NCBI RefSeq assembly: GCF_029846715.1
Contig: NZ_JARVWW010000013.1
Coordinates: 62,001 to 126,000, forward strand
Length of the DNA: 64,000 bases
Direction of reading: 5' to 3'
DNA from: Bradyrhizobium nivariense
Lineage (GTDB): Bacteria; Pseudomonadota; Alphaproteobacteria; Rhizobiales; Xanthobacteraceae
The notes beneath the pieces were generated by a model that was given only the letters and a program-made list of their open reading frames with translations, did not search any database and was not told the DNA's origin. Positions within the stretch are counted from its first letter, which is position 1. Each line of letters begins with the position of its first letter. The position numbers were made by a program, and so were the translations under genes. This document shows, in pieces, positions 1-9,201 of the stretch.

Positions 1-2
1 CG

Positions 3-818
3 ACCGGCCAGCGCGTGTCGACCGCCTCGGACAACGCTGCCTACTGGTCGATCGCGACGTCGATGCGCTCCGACAACGCGGCGCTTTCCGCCGTGTCCGA
101 CTCGCTCGGTCTGTCGGCCGCGACCGTCGACACCGAATATACCGCTCTGGGCTCGGTCATCGGCGACAAGGACTCCGGCCTGACCAAGCTCCAGGCGCTG
201 CTGGTCGAAGCCAAGACCGCCGGTATTGACCGCACCAAGATCCAGGCGGACATCACCCAGATCCAGCAGGATATGAAGCTCAAGGCCAACTCGGCGACCT
301 TCAACGGTATCAACTGGCTGAGCACGACGACCGGCACCACGCCGACCAGCTTCAACCTGGTGTCGTCGTACTCGCGCGTCGGCGGTACGCCCACCATCGG
401 TTCCATCACCGTGACGACCGCCAATTATTCGCTCTACACCTCGACGCAGACCGGCATTCTGGACACGGCCGGTTCAACCGCTCCGTCGATCAACACGATG
501 AGCATCTCGGCGCTGACCGACTCGGCGGTTGACCAGACCACGCTCGATGGCTACATCGCGCAGGTTACCGCTGGGATCAACTCGGTGGCCTCGGCCGCCG
601 CCAATCTCGGTGCCATCAAGAACCGCATCGCGACCAACACAGAGTTCGTCAAGACCCTGATGGACTCCGTGGACCGCGGTATCGGCCAGCTCGTCGACGC
701 CGACATGAATGCGGAATCGACCCGCCTTCAGGCGCTGCAGACCCAGCAGCAGCTCGGCGTTCAAGCGCTCTCGATCGCCAACCAGAACAGCCAGAGCATC
801 CTGTCGCTGTTCAAGTAA
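3..818 (+). CDS. lafA: Flagellin (lateral flagellum filament protein), 5' end outside window
   Basis: Filament subunit of the bacterial flagellum, exported through the flagellar type III system. The frame stays open to the window edge and the first residues (TGQRVSTASDNAAYWSIAT) match the conserved N-terminal flagellin D0/D1 region that normally starts about 35-40 residues after Met. The gene is therefore cut by the window, and the GTG at position 15 is not its start. The C-terminal D0 helix is intact and ends ALSIANQNSQSILSLFK. About 272 residues are visible, so the full protein is about 310, a short rhizobial-type flagellin with a small variable centre. A hairpin lies directly downstream. 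The name lafA rests on its position next to lateral-type flagellar genes; which paralogue it is cannot be told. Confidence 0.93.
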   Translation, partial: TGQRVSTASDNAAYWSIATSMRSDNAALSAVSDSLGLSAATVDTEYTALGSVIGDKDSGLTKLQALLVEAKTAGIDRTKIQADITQIQQDMKLKANSATFNGINWLSTTTGTTPTSFNLVSSYSRVGGTPTIGSITVTTANYSLYTSTQTGILDTAGSTAPSINTMSISALTDSAVDQTTLDGYIAQVTAGINSVASAAANLGAIKNRIATNTEFVKTLMDSVDRGIGQLVDADMNAESTRLQALQTQQQLGVQALSIANQNSQSILSLFK

Positions 819-1124
819 GCTTCAGTTTTTGAAAACGACCGTGCTCCCTCGGGAGCACGGTCTCCGCCATGAACGGCGGACGTGACGGCACATGACGTGC
901 CCGCAATCGACCTTTCGACGCCAGATCTCAAACAATACGCCGTAGCCGATCGCGCCGCGATGCGCCCGGCTGTCCGCCTGTTGCCGATGCGCGCGATTGC
1001 GTCACTCAATCTCTTGTAAAATTGCAACGCCTCGCCTGCGAACTGACACATTCGTGTTCCCGCGCAACCTTCAGGCAAGGTTGGCAGCGGAGTGTCCTCT
1101 ACGTTCGCATTGGTACGAGGTCAT
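819..1124. other. Intergenic region between flagellin and fliF
   Basis: About 300 bases without a convincing gene. It holds the flagellin terminator hairpin at its left end and a second small inverted repeat, ccgcc-atgaac-ggcgg, just after it. The rest should contain the fliF promoter, but no clear sigma-70 or sigma-54 core could be identified by eye. Short reading frames here lack ribosome-binding sites and resemble nothing known. Confidence 0.6.
837..862 (+). terminator. Hairpin terminator after flagellin gene
   Basis: Perfect inverted repeat: gaccgtgctccc, a tc loop, then gggagcacggtc (12-bp arms). It starts 18 bases after the flagellin stop codon. No long T-run follows, so it may act as an intrinsic terminator of the short alphaproteobacterial type or as a 3' stabiliser of the flagellin mRNA. 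Confidence 0.75.
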
Positions 1125-2759
1125 ATGCTGTTCAGTCGTGCGCAATTACAGCAACTGCTCAACAATCTGCTGGAGCTTGGGCCGCGACGCCTGATGGCCT
1201 TGGGATTGATCGGCTTTGCCGTTCTCGTCACCGTCGTCGGCGGCGCCTATTATCTGAGCCGGCCTGAATTCGAGACGCTCTATACGGGTCTTAGCCGCGA
1301 AGACGTGACACGCATGGGCTCCGCGCTGCGCGAGCAGAACATCGCCTTCGACGTCAATACAGCCGGCGACGCAGTTTCGGTGCGCCCGAGCCAGACCATG
1401 CAAGCGCGGATGCTGCTCGCCGAGAAGGGGCTGCCGACCAGCGCCAATTCCGGCTACGAGCTGTTCGACAAGATCGGCTCGCTCGGCCTGACCTCGTTCA
1501 TGCAGGAGGTGACCAAGCTCAGAGCGCTGGAAGGCGAGATCGCGCGCACGGTTCAGTTGATGAAGGGCGTGAAGGCGGCGCGGGTGCATATCGTGCTGCC
1601 GGTGCGCGGCTCGTTCCGCGCGACGCAGCAGCCGCCTTCGGCATCGGTCGTGCTGCGCACCGACGGCGCGCTCGAGGCGCGCACGGCGCAGTCGATCCGC
1701 CATCTCGTCGCCGCCGCCATTCCGGGCATGAGCCGCGACAAGGTGACGGTGCTGGATGCCGATGGTTCGATGCTGCTGGCCGAAGAGGACGAGGGCACTG
1801 CGGCGCCGACCAAGATGGCGAGCCTGCAGAAGACCGTCGGCGGGATGGTGCAGGAGAACATCCGCAAGGCGCTGACGCCGTATCTCGGGATCGATAATTT
1901 CGAGGTGAGCGTATCCCCGCAACTCTCCACCGACAAGCGGCAGATCAACGAAACCGTCTACGATCCTGAGAACCGCGCCGAGCGCTCTGTCCGAAACGTG
2001 CGTGAGAAGGAGGCGTCGCAGAACGCGGACCGCTCGACGCCGACCACGGTGCAGCAAAATCTTCCCGACCAGCAGGTGAACGCCGGCGGCACCAAGAATT
2101 CCAGCGAGGACAAGACGCGCCGCGAGGACGTCACCAATTTCGAGGTCTCGTCCAAGACCACGACGACGGTGAGCGACGGCTACTCGGTGAAGAAGCTGTT
2201 CATTGCCGTGCTGGTCAACCGCGGGCGGCTCGTCGCCGACCTCGGCGACAAGACCAACCAGGCCATCGTCGACAGCAAGCTCGCAGAGATCAGCCAGCTC
2301 GCGGCCACGGCCGGTGGGCTGGACAAGGCGCGCGGCGACCAGATCCAGGTGACGGCCGTCGATTTCATCGAAGGCTCGCGCGAACTGGCGCCGGTGCCGC
2401 CGATCAGTTTCGTCGAGATGATCAACAAGCAGCTCGGCACCGTCATCAACGCGGTCACGATCCTGGCCGTAGCTTCGATGCTGGTGTGGTTCGGACTTCG
2501 GCCCGCGGTCAACGGCATCCTGACCCATCGCGCGGCGCAGGAGCAGACCGAGGCGGCGGAAGCTGCCCAGCTCGAGGCGGCCGCCGCCGGAAACCTTGCA
2601 TTGGCCGATAACGAGGAGGCCGAGCTCAATCTGGTCGAAGACCTCGAAGGCAAGATGCAGCGAACGCCGCAGAAGCGGCTGGAGCAGATCGTCCGTCTCG
2701 ATCAGATGCAGGCGGCTGCGATCCTTAAAGACTGGATGCGACGCGAGGAGGCGGCATGA
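1125..2759 (+). CDS. fliF: Flagellar MS-ring protein FliF
   Basis: Forms the MS ring in the inner membrane, the base on which rotor and export apparatus assemble. The 544-residue protein has two membrane segments (about residues 21-44 and 438-460) flanking the periplasmic YscJ/FliF ring-building domains, recognisable by FETLYTGLSREDVTRMG and the LAEKGLPTSANSGYELFD stretch. The cytoplasmic tail (LVEDLEGKMQRTPQKRLEQI) is the expected FliG-binding part. I chose the ATG at 1125 because GAGG sits 4 bases before it; an in-frame GTG 33 bases upstream would add 11 residues. The stop overlaps the next gene (ATGA). Confidence 0.95.
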   Translation: MLFSRAQLQQLLNNLLELGPRRLMALGLIGFAVLVTVVGGAYYLSRPEFETLYTGLSREDVTRMGSALREQNIAFDVNTAGDAVSVRPSQTMQARMLLAEKGLPTSANSGYELFDKIGSLGLTSFMQEVTKLRALEGEIARTVQLMKGVKAARVHIVLPVRGSFRATQQPPSASVVLRTDGALEARTAQSIRHLVAAAIPGMSRDKVTVLDADGSMLLAEEDEGTAAPTKMASLQKTVGGMVQENIRKALTPYLGIDNFEVSVSPQLSTDKRQINETVYDPENRAERSVRNVREKEASQNADRSTPTTVQQNLPDQQVNAGGTKNSSEDKTRREDVTNFEVSSKTTTTVSDGYSVKKLFIAVLVNRGRLVADLGDKTNQAIVDSKLAEISQLAATAGGLDKARGDQIQVTAVDFIEGSRELAPVPPISFVEMINKQLGTVINAVTILAVASMLVWFGLRPAVNGILTHRAAQEQTEAAEAAQLEAAAAGNLALADNEEAELNLVEDLEGKMQRTPQKRLEQIVRLDQMQAAAILKDWMRREEAA

Positions 2760-3451
2760 ACGCGGCAATCGGAAAGCTCCTGACGCAGTTCGACGCGAAC
2801 GGGCGGGTCAAATCGCCTCCGCCTCCGCCGCCGCCCAAGATCCAGGACGTGCTGACAAGGCCGAAGGAGGCCCGGCGCGAGCCGCAGCCGCAGCCCCAGA
2901 CCCATTCGCAGTCGCAGCTTCAGTCGCCGCTTCCGGCGCCGAAGGCGGAAGCGCCGCCGGCCAATGTTCTGGACGATGCCTATCGGCGCGGGCATGCGGC
3001 CGGCGTGGCAGAGGGCGACGCCAGGATCGCCGAGGAACGGGTTCGCAGCGCGATCCGGCTCGGCGAGGAGCGGGCCAAGTGGTCCGACCAGCAGGCGGTC
3101 GCGGTCGTCAGCGGCTTCGAGACGGCTTGCCGCGAGATCGAGACCAACATCGCGAGCTCCGTTGCGCGGATATTGCTGCCGTTTCTCGCCGATGCGGTCC
3201 GCGACAAGGCGATCGGGTCGCTGGTCGAGCAGATTGCGGCGCTGACCGGCAATTCGCCGGTGCCGGTGTTCAAGGTCACCGGCCCGAGCGAACTGCTTGA
3301 CCTCGTGAAGACGCAGCTCGAGACGGCCCGGCGAACGGGCATCGAGTACGAGGCCGCCGATACTTTCGAGGTCCGCGTCGTGGCCGACCAGACCGTGATC
3401 GAGACGCAGATCACGGCCTGGAGCGAACGCCTGAAAGAGGCACGCCGGTAG
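2756..3451 (+). CDS. fliH: FliH-like flagellar export ATPase regulator
   Basis: Probable FliH/YscL-type stator protein, which binds the export ATPase FliI and the C ring. It is 231 residues long and begins 4 bp inside fliF, so translation is probably coupled. Residues 20-75 are proline- and glutamine-rich. Then comes a helical section with the small-residue pattern YRRGHAAGVAEGDARIAEER, which resembles the FliH glycine-rich helix, and a C-terminal domain with alternating beta-alpha elements. Position directly after fliF and before motB supports a flagellar role. Sequence identity with classical FliH is too low to see by eye, so the name is family-level. Confidence 0.7.
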   Translation: MNAAIGKLLTQFDANGRVKSPPPPPPPKIQDVLTRPKEARREPQPQPQTHSQSQLQSPLPAPKAEAPPANVLDDAYRRGHAAGVAEGDARIAEERVRSAIRLGEERAKWSDQQAVAVVSGFETACREIETNIASSVARILLPFLADAVRDKAIGSLVEQIAALTGNSPVPVFKVTGPSELLDLVKTQLETARRTGIEYEAADTFEVRVVADQTVIETQITAWSERLKEARR

Positions 3452-3457
3452 TCCGTC

Positions 3458-4756
3458 ATGAATGAGGTCAAGTCAGAGCTCGTCATCATCCGTCGGCGGA
3501 GCGCCTTCGACGACGAGAAGCCGCACGGCGGCGTCTGGAAGATCGCCTATGCGGACTTCATGACCGCGATGATGGCATTCTTCCTGGTCATGTGGCTGAT
3601 CAATGCGCTCAACCAGGATCAGAAGCAGGTGGTCGCGAGCTATTTCAATCCGATCAAGCTCGCGGAGAACGCACCTGCCCCGAAGGGGCTGAAGGATCTC
3701 TCGAAGAAGGAGCCGTCGTCGTTCGAAGGCCAGGATGGCAGGCGTCAGCCGGCAGGACCGAGCGAGGAACGTCGCGGTGACTCTCCGACGGCCGAGAAGC
3801 CGCCCTTCTACGAGGAGAAGGTCCTGTTCCGCGATCCCTATACGACGCTCGCCGAGATCGCCAGCAGCGCGAACCAGGCCTCGGGCCAGCGGCGCGCCGG
3901 CGCTCTGACGTCCGCCGAAGAGGAGGGCCTCAAGGGAGGCGACGCCTACCGCGATCCCTTCGATCCCGGCTATTGGAAGCTTGCGCCGCAGGCATCCAAG
4001 GATGCCGATCGCATCATGGAGAGCGAGCCCAAGCCGAATGCGTCCGCGCGCGACGCCGCGTCCGGCACAGCTCAGGGCGAGCCGCAGGCGCGCCGTGCCA
4101 AGCTGGACGACGCCGGCGGAAGCGTGGCTCCGAACACCGATGCGTCGTCCGCAAGCCTGTCGCCCCTGCTGCCGCCGGGGCCCGCGCCGTCGCAGTCTTC
4201 TCGCGAAGGGAGCGCGCAGCCGGGCGCCCAGGCTGGCGTTCAAGCCAATACGACGAAGGAATCCGAGCCGCGCGATGCGGCCCAGGCCCAGCAACCGACG
4301 GTCAAGCAGCTTCAGTCGGCGATCGCGGAGGCGCTGTCGGACATCAAGCCCGGCGCGAGACCGGTGGCTGAGGTGCGTCAGGTCGAGGAAGGCCTGCTGA
4401 TCAGCCTGACCGACGACGCGAACTTCGGCATGTTCGCGGTCGGCTCGGCTGAGCCTCGGCCCGAGCTCATCCGCGTGATCGACAAGATCGGCCCGCTGCT
4501 GACGAAGCGCCCCGGCATGATCATCGTCCGCGGCCACACCGACAATCGGCCGTACCGATCGGAGACCTATGACAATTGGCGGCTGTCGACGGCCCGTGCG
4601 CAGATGGCCTATTACATGCTGGTCCGCTCCGGCGTCGATGCGCAGCGCATCGAGCATGTCGAGGGGTACGCCGATCGGCGGCCAAAGCTTCAAAACGATC
4701 CGGCGGCGGCGCAGAATCGCCGGATCGAGATCATGGTCCGGGAGAAGCGTCCTTGA
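3458..4756 (+). CDS. motB: Flagellar stator protein MotB
   Basis: Stator subunit that, with MotA, conducts protons and anchors to peptidoglycan. At 432 residues it is longer than enteric MotB (about 310), as in rhizobia. The single transmembrane helix (about 28-50) begins IAYADFMTAMMAFFLVMWLI and carries the proton-binding Asp at residue 33. A long low-complexity periplasmic linker (about 60-280) precedes the OmpA-like peptidoglycan-binding domain, with IIVRGHTDNRPYR and the terminal QNRRIEIMV motif. motA is not in the window. The stop overlaps the motC start by 4 bp. Confidence 0.95.
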   Translation: MNEVKSELVIIRRRSAFDDEKPHGGVWKIAYADFMTAMMAFFLVMWLINALNQDQKQVVASYFNPIKLAENAPAPKGLKDLSKKEPSSFEGQDGRRQPAGPSEERRGDSPTAEKPPFYEEKVLFRDPYTTLAEIASSANQASGQRRAGALTSAEEEGLKGGDAYRDPFDPGYWKLAPQASKDADRIMESEPKPNASARDAASGTAQGEPQARRAKLDDAGGSVAPNTDASSASLSPLLPPGPAPSQSSREGSAQPGAQAGVQANTTKESEPRDAAQAQQPTVKQLQSAIAEALSDIKPGARPVAEVRQVEEGLLISLTDDANFGMFAVGSAEPRPELIRVIDKIGPLLTKRPGMIIVRGHTDNRPYRSETYDNWRLSTARAQMAYYMLVRSGVDAQRIEHVEGYADRRPKLQNDPAAAQNRRIEIMVREKRP

Positions 4757-5952
4757 TCAGGCCTCTTCTCCGCGCCGCGCTGCTGATGCTGCCGTTCGCG
4801 GCGGCAGGCGCATTTGCCGAGCCGGCACCTGCACCGGCCCCGGCGGCATCGGCATCGAGCGAGCCATATGAGCTCGTTCGCGCATTGCAGGCCGTGCAGG
4901 ACGGCATCGCCAACGGCGATAACGCGGCGCATGGCAACCACATCGCATTGCTCCGGCAAATCGGCGAAAAATTTCTCGCCGCCGATCCAGGCGTGTGGAG
5001 CAATCCTCAGAACGGCCAGGCCGTCGTCATCTACCTGCTCAGCGGCGGCGCGCCGCAACTCGTCCGCAAGCTGCCGCGCGACAAGCTGAACGTCGACGGA
5101 CGGCTGTTCGATGGCGCGCTCGCCTATGTCGAGGGCCGTCAGGACGAAGCGCGCGAGCTGCTCAAGGACGTCAAGCCGCGGACGATTCCGTCGGGCCTCG
5201 GCGGACAGGTCGCGCTGGTCCAGGGCGCACTGTTCGCGCGCGCCGAAGCATCGCTCGCGATCGAGCGGCTGGATGACGCGCGCCTGCTCTTGCCGGGCAC
5301 ATTGGTGGAGGAGGCGGCGCTGCGGCGCGAGATCCTGCTGGTCGGGCAGGCCGAGGATTTCGACAAGTTCGAGTTCCTGACGCTGGCCTATATCCGCCAC
5401 TACCGCAACTCGGTCTATGCCGGCGACTTCTGGCAGCGCTTTTCCACGGGCCTGACGCAATCGAGCCTCGCGCTCGACGAGCGCCGGTTTGCGCGGATCA
5501 CCACTTTGCTGGAGCAGATCGACCGCGCGAGCCGCCTCAAGCTCTATCTCGTGATCGCGCGCACCGCGATGGTGCGCGGAGGGCTGGCCGTGACCCGGCT
5601 TGCCGGCGAGCGCGCGCTGACGCTCAGCGCCGATGCCTCGGCGGATCGCGAACGGGCGCACTTGTTCCGCGGCGTGTCGCGGGCGCTCACCGACGAATAT
5701 GACGGCGGTCTCGCCGAGTTGAAGGCGCTCGACCGCTCGAAGCTGCCCGAGCGCGATATTCCGCTTCTGAATGCAACGGTGCAGCTCGCACTCGACGTCC
5801 GCAAGTCGTTCGCGGGCGGATCCGCCGCCGCAGCCGACAAGCCTCCGGTCACGCCGGCGCGTCTCGATCTCGCGTCGTCAACCGCGACGCTTGCGCGCGC
5901 GCAGAAGCAGCTCGGCGAACTCGAACTCCTCACCAGGGATCGCCGTCCATGA
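4753..5952 (+). CDS. motC: Periplasmic chemotaxis/motility protein MotC
   Basis: Rhizobial-specific periplasmic protein needed for motor function, where it is thought to stabilise MotB. The proposed TTG start (TTGA overlap with the motB stop, preceded by a GGGAGAAG ribosome-binding site) gives 399 residues beginning with an ideal signal peptide, LIRPLLRAALLMLPFAAAGA, cleaved near AFA-EP. The mature part is a mostly helical repeat-like protein with no catalytic motif. An ATG at 4786 is possible but would shorten the signal peptide. Order motB-motC-fliK is the same as in Sinorhizobium, which supports the name. Confidence 0.88.
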   Translation: MIRPLLRAALLMLPFAAAGAFAEPAPAPAPAASASSEPYELVRALQAVQDGIANGDNAAHGNHIALLRQIGEKFLAADPGVWSNPQNGQAVVIYLLSGGAPQLVRKLPRDKLNVDGRLFDGALAYVEGRQDEARELLKDVKPRTIPSGLGGQVALVQGALFARAEASLAIERLDDARLLLPGTLVEEAALRREILLVGQAEDFDKFEFLTLAYIRHYRNSVYAGDFWQRFSTGLTQSSLALDERRFARITTLLEQIDRASRLKLYLVIARTAMVRGGLAVTRLAGERALTLSADASADRERAHLFRGVSRALTDEYDGGLAELKALDRSKLPERDIPLLNATVQLALDVRKSFAGGSAAAADKPPVTPARLDLASSTATLARAQKQLGELELLTRDRRP

Positions 5953-7310
5953 CGAAGCTCAGTGGAACCTCCGGACAGGTCTTTTCGGGTCTCGCCGAAA
6001 GCCTCAACATGCGGGGCACAACGCGCGCCGGCAAGAGCGCCGGGGCGAAAGCGCAGGCGGACTCGTCGTTCAACGATCTGCTCCACACCGTCTCGAACCT
6101 CGCGAAGCGGGCGCTCAACGACGAGGGCAGCGATACGGCCGTAAAGGCCGGAACGCTGCGGACGCGCCTGGCGCACCAGAGCGAGAAGGACAACGCGAAG
6201 GACGAGACGGTGCGCGAAGGCACCGCGGCGGCCGACGACCCCGGATCCAGCGAGAAGTCCACCGAAAAATCTTCCGACAAGAAGACCGACAAGTCGTCCG
6301 GGAAACAAGGTCCGGTCGACCATGCCGAGAAGGCCGACGTCCAGAACCGATCCAGCATTGCCGTGATCGTCGGACAGCAGATCGCCGCCGGGCCGGTCGT
6401 GCAGCCGCAGATGCAAGCACCGGCCAGCGACAAGAAGGATGCGTCCGGGCGCGACGAGCGGTCTTCCACGACCAAGCGCGAAGTTCAGGCCATGGGCATG
6501 GCGAAGGCGGCGACAGCCGACTCCCCATCTCCTGTGGCTCCGACCGCCGCGCACGCGTCGGCCGCGGCTTCGCAGGCGACGGCCACCGCCCAGGCGGCAT
6601 CGACGCAAGGCAGCGAGCCATCGCCGAAGCCAACGGCGCCCGGCTTCGAGGCCGTCGCGGCCAATGTCGAACGCGCTGCCAAGGCTTCGGCGCGGGACAC
6701 GCTGCCCGAGGTCACCAAGGTCACCGTGGTCCAGCAGGAGACCCATCTGCCCCCGGCGCAGTTCAACGCTTCCCAACAGGTCGCCAATGCCGTCGTCGCC
6801 GAGCTGAAGGAATCTCCGGCACCGGCGGCGTCCGCGGCTCCCGATCTTGCGGCGTCCCAGACCAACGCACCGGATCAGCCGCTCAAGATTCTGACCATCA
6901 ATCTCGAACCGCCTGCGCTCGGCAACGTCACCGTGCGTCTTCGTCTCGTCGGCACCGAGGTGTCCGTCCACCTTGCCGCCGAGCGCAAGGACACGAGCCA
7001 GATGCTGGACCAGCAGCGCGACTCGATCCGCGAGCTCATGCAGTCGGCGGGCTACGTCGCCGACGTTGCGCCCGTCCAGCACGGCTCGCTCGACGGATTC
7101 CAGAGCGGCTCCGGCCAGTCGCAGCCGCAGCTCTCGGGCCAGCAACAGCCATCGTCGCAGCCGCAAGGCACGTTCGACGGCACGAGCAATTCGTCGGGGC
7201 AATCGGACGGCGGCGCGAAGCAGGCCCGACAGGAGCGCCAGTCCAACCAGGAGACGCGTCATGACCAGGACGTGGCGCCGCAGATTCGTCGCGGCCCTGT
7301 TTATCTGTAA
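5949..7310 (+). CDS. fliK: Flagellar hook-length control protein FliK (MotD)
   Basis: Secreted ruler that sets hook length and switches export specificity; the rhizobial orthologue was first named MotD. The 453-residue protein has a long Ala/Lys/Ser/Glu-rich disordered first two-thirds and a compact C-terminal hook domain (about 310-380) with the hallmark LNLEP-like core, here ILTINLEPPALGNVTVRLRL, followed by helical RDSIRELMQSAGY. The tail is Gln/Ser-rich. It starts 4 bp inside motC and its last 50 bp overlap the next gene in another frame. Confidence 0.88.
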   Translation: MTKLSGTSGQVFSGLAESLNMRGTTRAGKSAGAKAQADSSFNDLLHTVSNLAKRALNDEGSDTAVKAGTLRTRLAHQSEKDNAKDETVREGTAAADDPGSSEKSTEKSSDKKTDKSSGKQGPVDHAEKADVQNRSSIAVIVGQQIAAGPVVQPQMQAPASDKKDASGRDERSSTTKREVQAMGMAKAATADSPSPVAPTAAHASAAASQATATAQAASTQGSEPSPKPTAPGFEAVAANVERAAKASARDTLPEVTKVTVVQQETHLPPAQFNASQQVANAVVAELKESPAPAASAAPDLAASQTNAPDQPLKILTINLEPPALGNVTVRLRLVGTEVSVHLAAERKDTSQMLDQQRDSIRELMQSAGYVADVAPVQHGSLDGFQSGSGQSQPQLSGQQQPSSQPQGTFDGTSNSSGQSDGGAKQARQERQSNQETRHDQDVAPQIRRGPVYL

Positions 7311-7842
7311 CGCCGGCGCCGCGGCAGCGGCGACCGACAACGCGCGCCCCTGCGAGCGCGAGATGGCGCGTGCGTCCAAGCAGCACGGAATTCCGCTCGG
7401 CATTCTCTACGCGGTCGGCCTGACCGAGACCGGGCGGCGCGGCGCGCTTTATCCTTACGCGCTCGGCGCCGAAGGACAGACCGTGTTCGCCAAGGACATG
7501 AACGACGCGATCGCGAACTTCGAAGCCATGCGAGCTAAGGGGATCAAGCTGATCGACCTCGGCTGCATGCAGATCAACCACTACTACCATGGCGACAAGT
7601 TCGCTTCGGTGCGGGCGATGTTCGATCCTGCCAGAAATGTCGATTACGCGGCGCGCTTCCTCAAGGAACTGAAGCAGCGCGAGGGCAGCTGGACCATGGC
7701 GGTCGCCCGCTACAATGCAGGCCCCAACAACCAGCCGGCGCAGAAGCGCTACGTCTGCCACATCGTCGCGCATCTCGTCTCCAGCGGCTTCGGCGCGTGG
7801 ACCGACAAGGCGCGCACGTTCTGTCAGCCCAAGACGACCTGA
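7261..7842 (+). CDS. Small periplasmic lytic transglycosylase (SLT family)
   Basis: Predicted to open peptidoglycan locally so that the rod or stator can pass through the wall. The 193-residue protein starts with a signal peptide (MTRTWRRRFVAALFICNAGA, cleaved near AAAAT). It has SLT-type motifs: the catalytic Glu in AVGLTETGRR, the GCMQINHYYH strand equivalent to GLMQI, and VARYNAGP near the C-terminus. The start lies 50 bp inside fliK in a different frame. An equivalent gene sits before flgE in Sinorhizobium, so a flagellar role is likely; the family call is firm, the role inferred. Confidence 0.85.
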   Translation: MTRTWRRRFVAALFICNAGAAAAATDNARPCEREMARASKQHGIPLGILYAVGLTETGRRGALYPYALGAEGQTVFAKDMNDAIANFEAMRAKGIKLIDLGCMQINHYYHGDKFASVRAMFDPARNVDYAARFLKELKQREGSWTMAVARYNAGPNNQPAQKRYVCHIVAHLVSSGFGAWTDKARTFCQPKTT

Positions 7843-7937
7843 AGGGACGACATCAAGTTGTGCATCGTTCCCCATCATCAGCCCCGCGCAAGCAACAACC
7901 CCCATTGTAACTGCAACCTACCAAAGGAGCCCAATTC

Positions 7938-9167
7938 ATGAGCCTGTATGGTGTTATGCGCACCGGCGTTTCCGGGATGAGCGCGCAGTCCAACAAGCTG
8001 TCGACGGTTTCGGACAACATCGCGAACGTCAACACCACCGGCTACAAGCGGGCTTCGACCGAGTTCTCCTCGCTGATCCTGAAGAGCGGCTCGGGCAATT
8101 ACGATTCCGGCGCGGTCGAGACCACGGTGCGTTACGCCATCTCCGATGCCGGCAATTACCAGTTCACGACCTCGGCGACGGATCTCGCGGTCCAGGGCAA
8201 CGGTTTCTTCGTGGTGCAGGACCCGAACGGCACCAACTTCCTGACGCGCGCCGGCGCGTTCGTGCCCGACAGCACGGGTAATCTGGTCAACGCGGCCGGC
8301 TTCCAGCTGATGGGCTACAACATTGCCAACGGTGCCACGCCCACCGTCGCCGCCAACGGGTTCGGCGGCCTCCAGGTCGTCAACGTCAACCAGATGGCGC
8401 TCCAGGCCGCGCCCTCGACCAAGGCTACCGTGGCCGCCAACCTCGATCCGAGCGCAACCGCGATCGCGGCGCCGGCCGGTCCGGCCAACTACACTTCGAA
8501 GACCTCGATGGTGACCTACGACAACATCGGCAATGCCGTGACGCTCGACGTCTACGCCGCAAAGACGGGCGCGAATACCTGGGACATCGCGGTCTACAAC
8601 GGCGCAACCGCGCTGACGACGAGCGGCCCCGCGACCACGTTCACCTTCAACGTTTCCGCGGCCGGCAAGGGCGCACTGGCCGCCGCGAGTCCGAAGGCGC
8701 TCTCGGTGGCGATCCCCGGCGGTTCGGCTGCCTTCAACATCGACCTCTCGGCCATGACCCAGGTCGCCTCCAGCTTCGGCTTCAAGGCGACCGTGGATGG
8801 CAACGCTCCGTCCGCAGTGGACAAGGTGAACATCGACGACAAGGGCGTCGTCACCGCCGTCCTCAAGAACGGCACCACGCTGCCGAGCTTTCAGATCGCG
8901 CTCGCGACCGTTCCGAGCCCGGACCATCTGACGCCCGAAGTCGGCAACGTCTACTCGCCGAACCTGGATTCCGGAAACGTCCAGGTCGGCCTCGCCGGCC
9001 AGGGCGGGCTCGGCACCATCCAGTCGGGTGCTCTGGAAGATTCCAACGTCGATCTCGCCGACGAGTTGACCTCGATGATCGAGGCGCAGCGCGGCTTCAC
9101 CGCGAACTCGAAATCGTTCCAGACCGGCGCCGACTTGCTGGACGTGGTCGTCAACCTGAAGCGCTGA
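7938..9167 (+). CDS. flgE: Flagellar hook protein FlgE
   Basis: Building block of the flexible hook. The 409-residue protein has the N-terminal D0 helix and rod/hook signature SDNIANVNTTGYKR, the central D1/D2 beta domains, the FlgE-type VQGNGFFVVQDPNG segment, and the C-terminal helix ending FQTGADLLDVVVNLKR. A strong ribosome-binding site (AAAGGAG) lies 8 bases before the ATG. It follows a 95-base gap, so it may have its own promoter within the cluster. Confidence 0.95.
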   Translation: MSLYGVMRTGVSGMSAQSNKLSTVSDNIANVNTTGYKRASTEFSSLILKSGSGNYDSGAVETTVRYAISDAGNYQFTTSATDLAVQGNGFFVVQDPNGTNFLTRAGAFVPDSTGNLVNAAGFQLMGYNIANGATPTVAANGFGGLQVVNVNQMALQAAPSTKATVAANLDPSATAIAAPAGPANYTSKTSMVTYDNIGNAVTLDVYAAKTGANTWDIAVYNGATALTTSGPATTFTFNVSAAGKGALAAASPKALSVAIPGGSAAFNIDLSAMTQVASSFGFKATVDGNAPSAVDKVNIDDKGVVTAVLKNGTTLPSFQIALATVPSPDHLTPEVGNVYSPNLDSGNVQVGLAGQGGLGTIQSGALEDSNVDLADELTSMIEAQRGFTANSKSFQTGADLLDVVVNLKR

Positions 9168-9201
9168 TTTCTTCAGCGCTCGTCCCCGGCAAGAGCAGAT
9201 C

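Noticed and set aside
15..17. GTG at the window start as the flagellin start codon
   Set aside because: The codons before it continue the conserved flagellin N-terminal motif, so the real start is outside the window.
1146..2768. 540-codon open frame opposite fliF
   Set aside because: High-GC antisense shadow: Arg/Leu/Asp/His-rich composition, no family features, and fliF on the other strand is certain.
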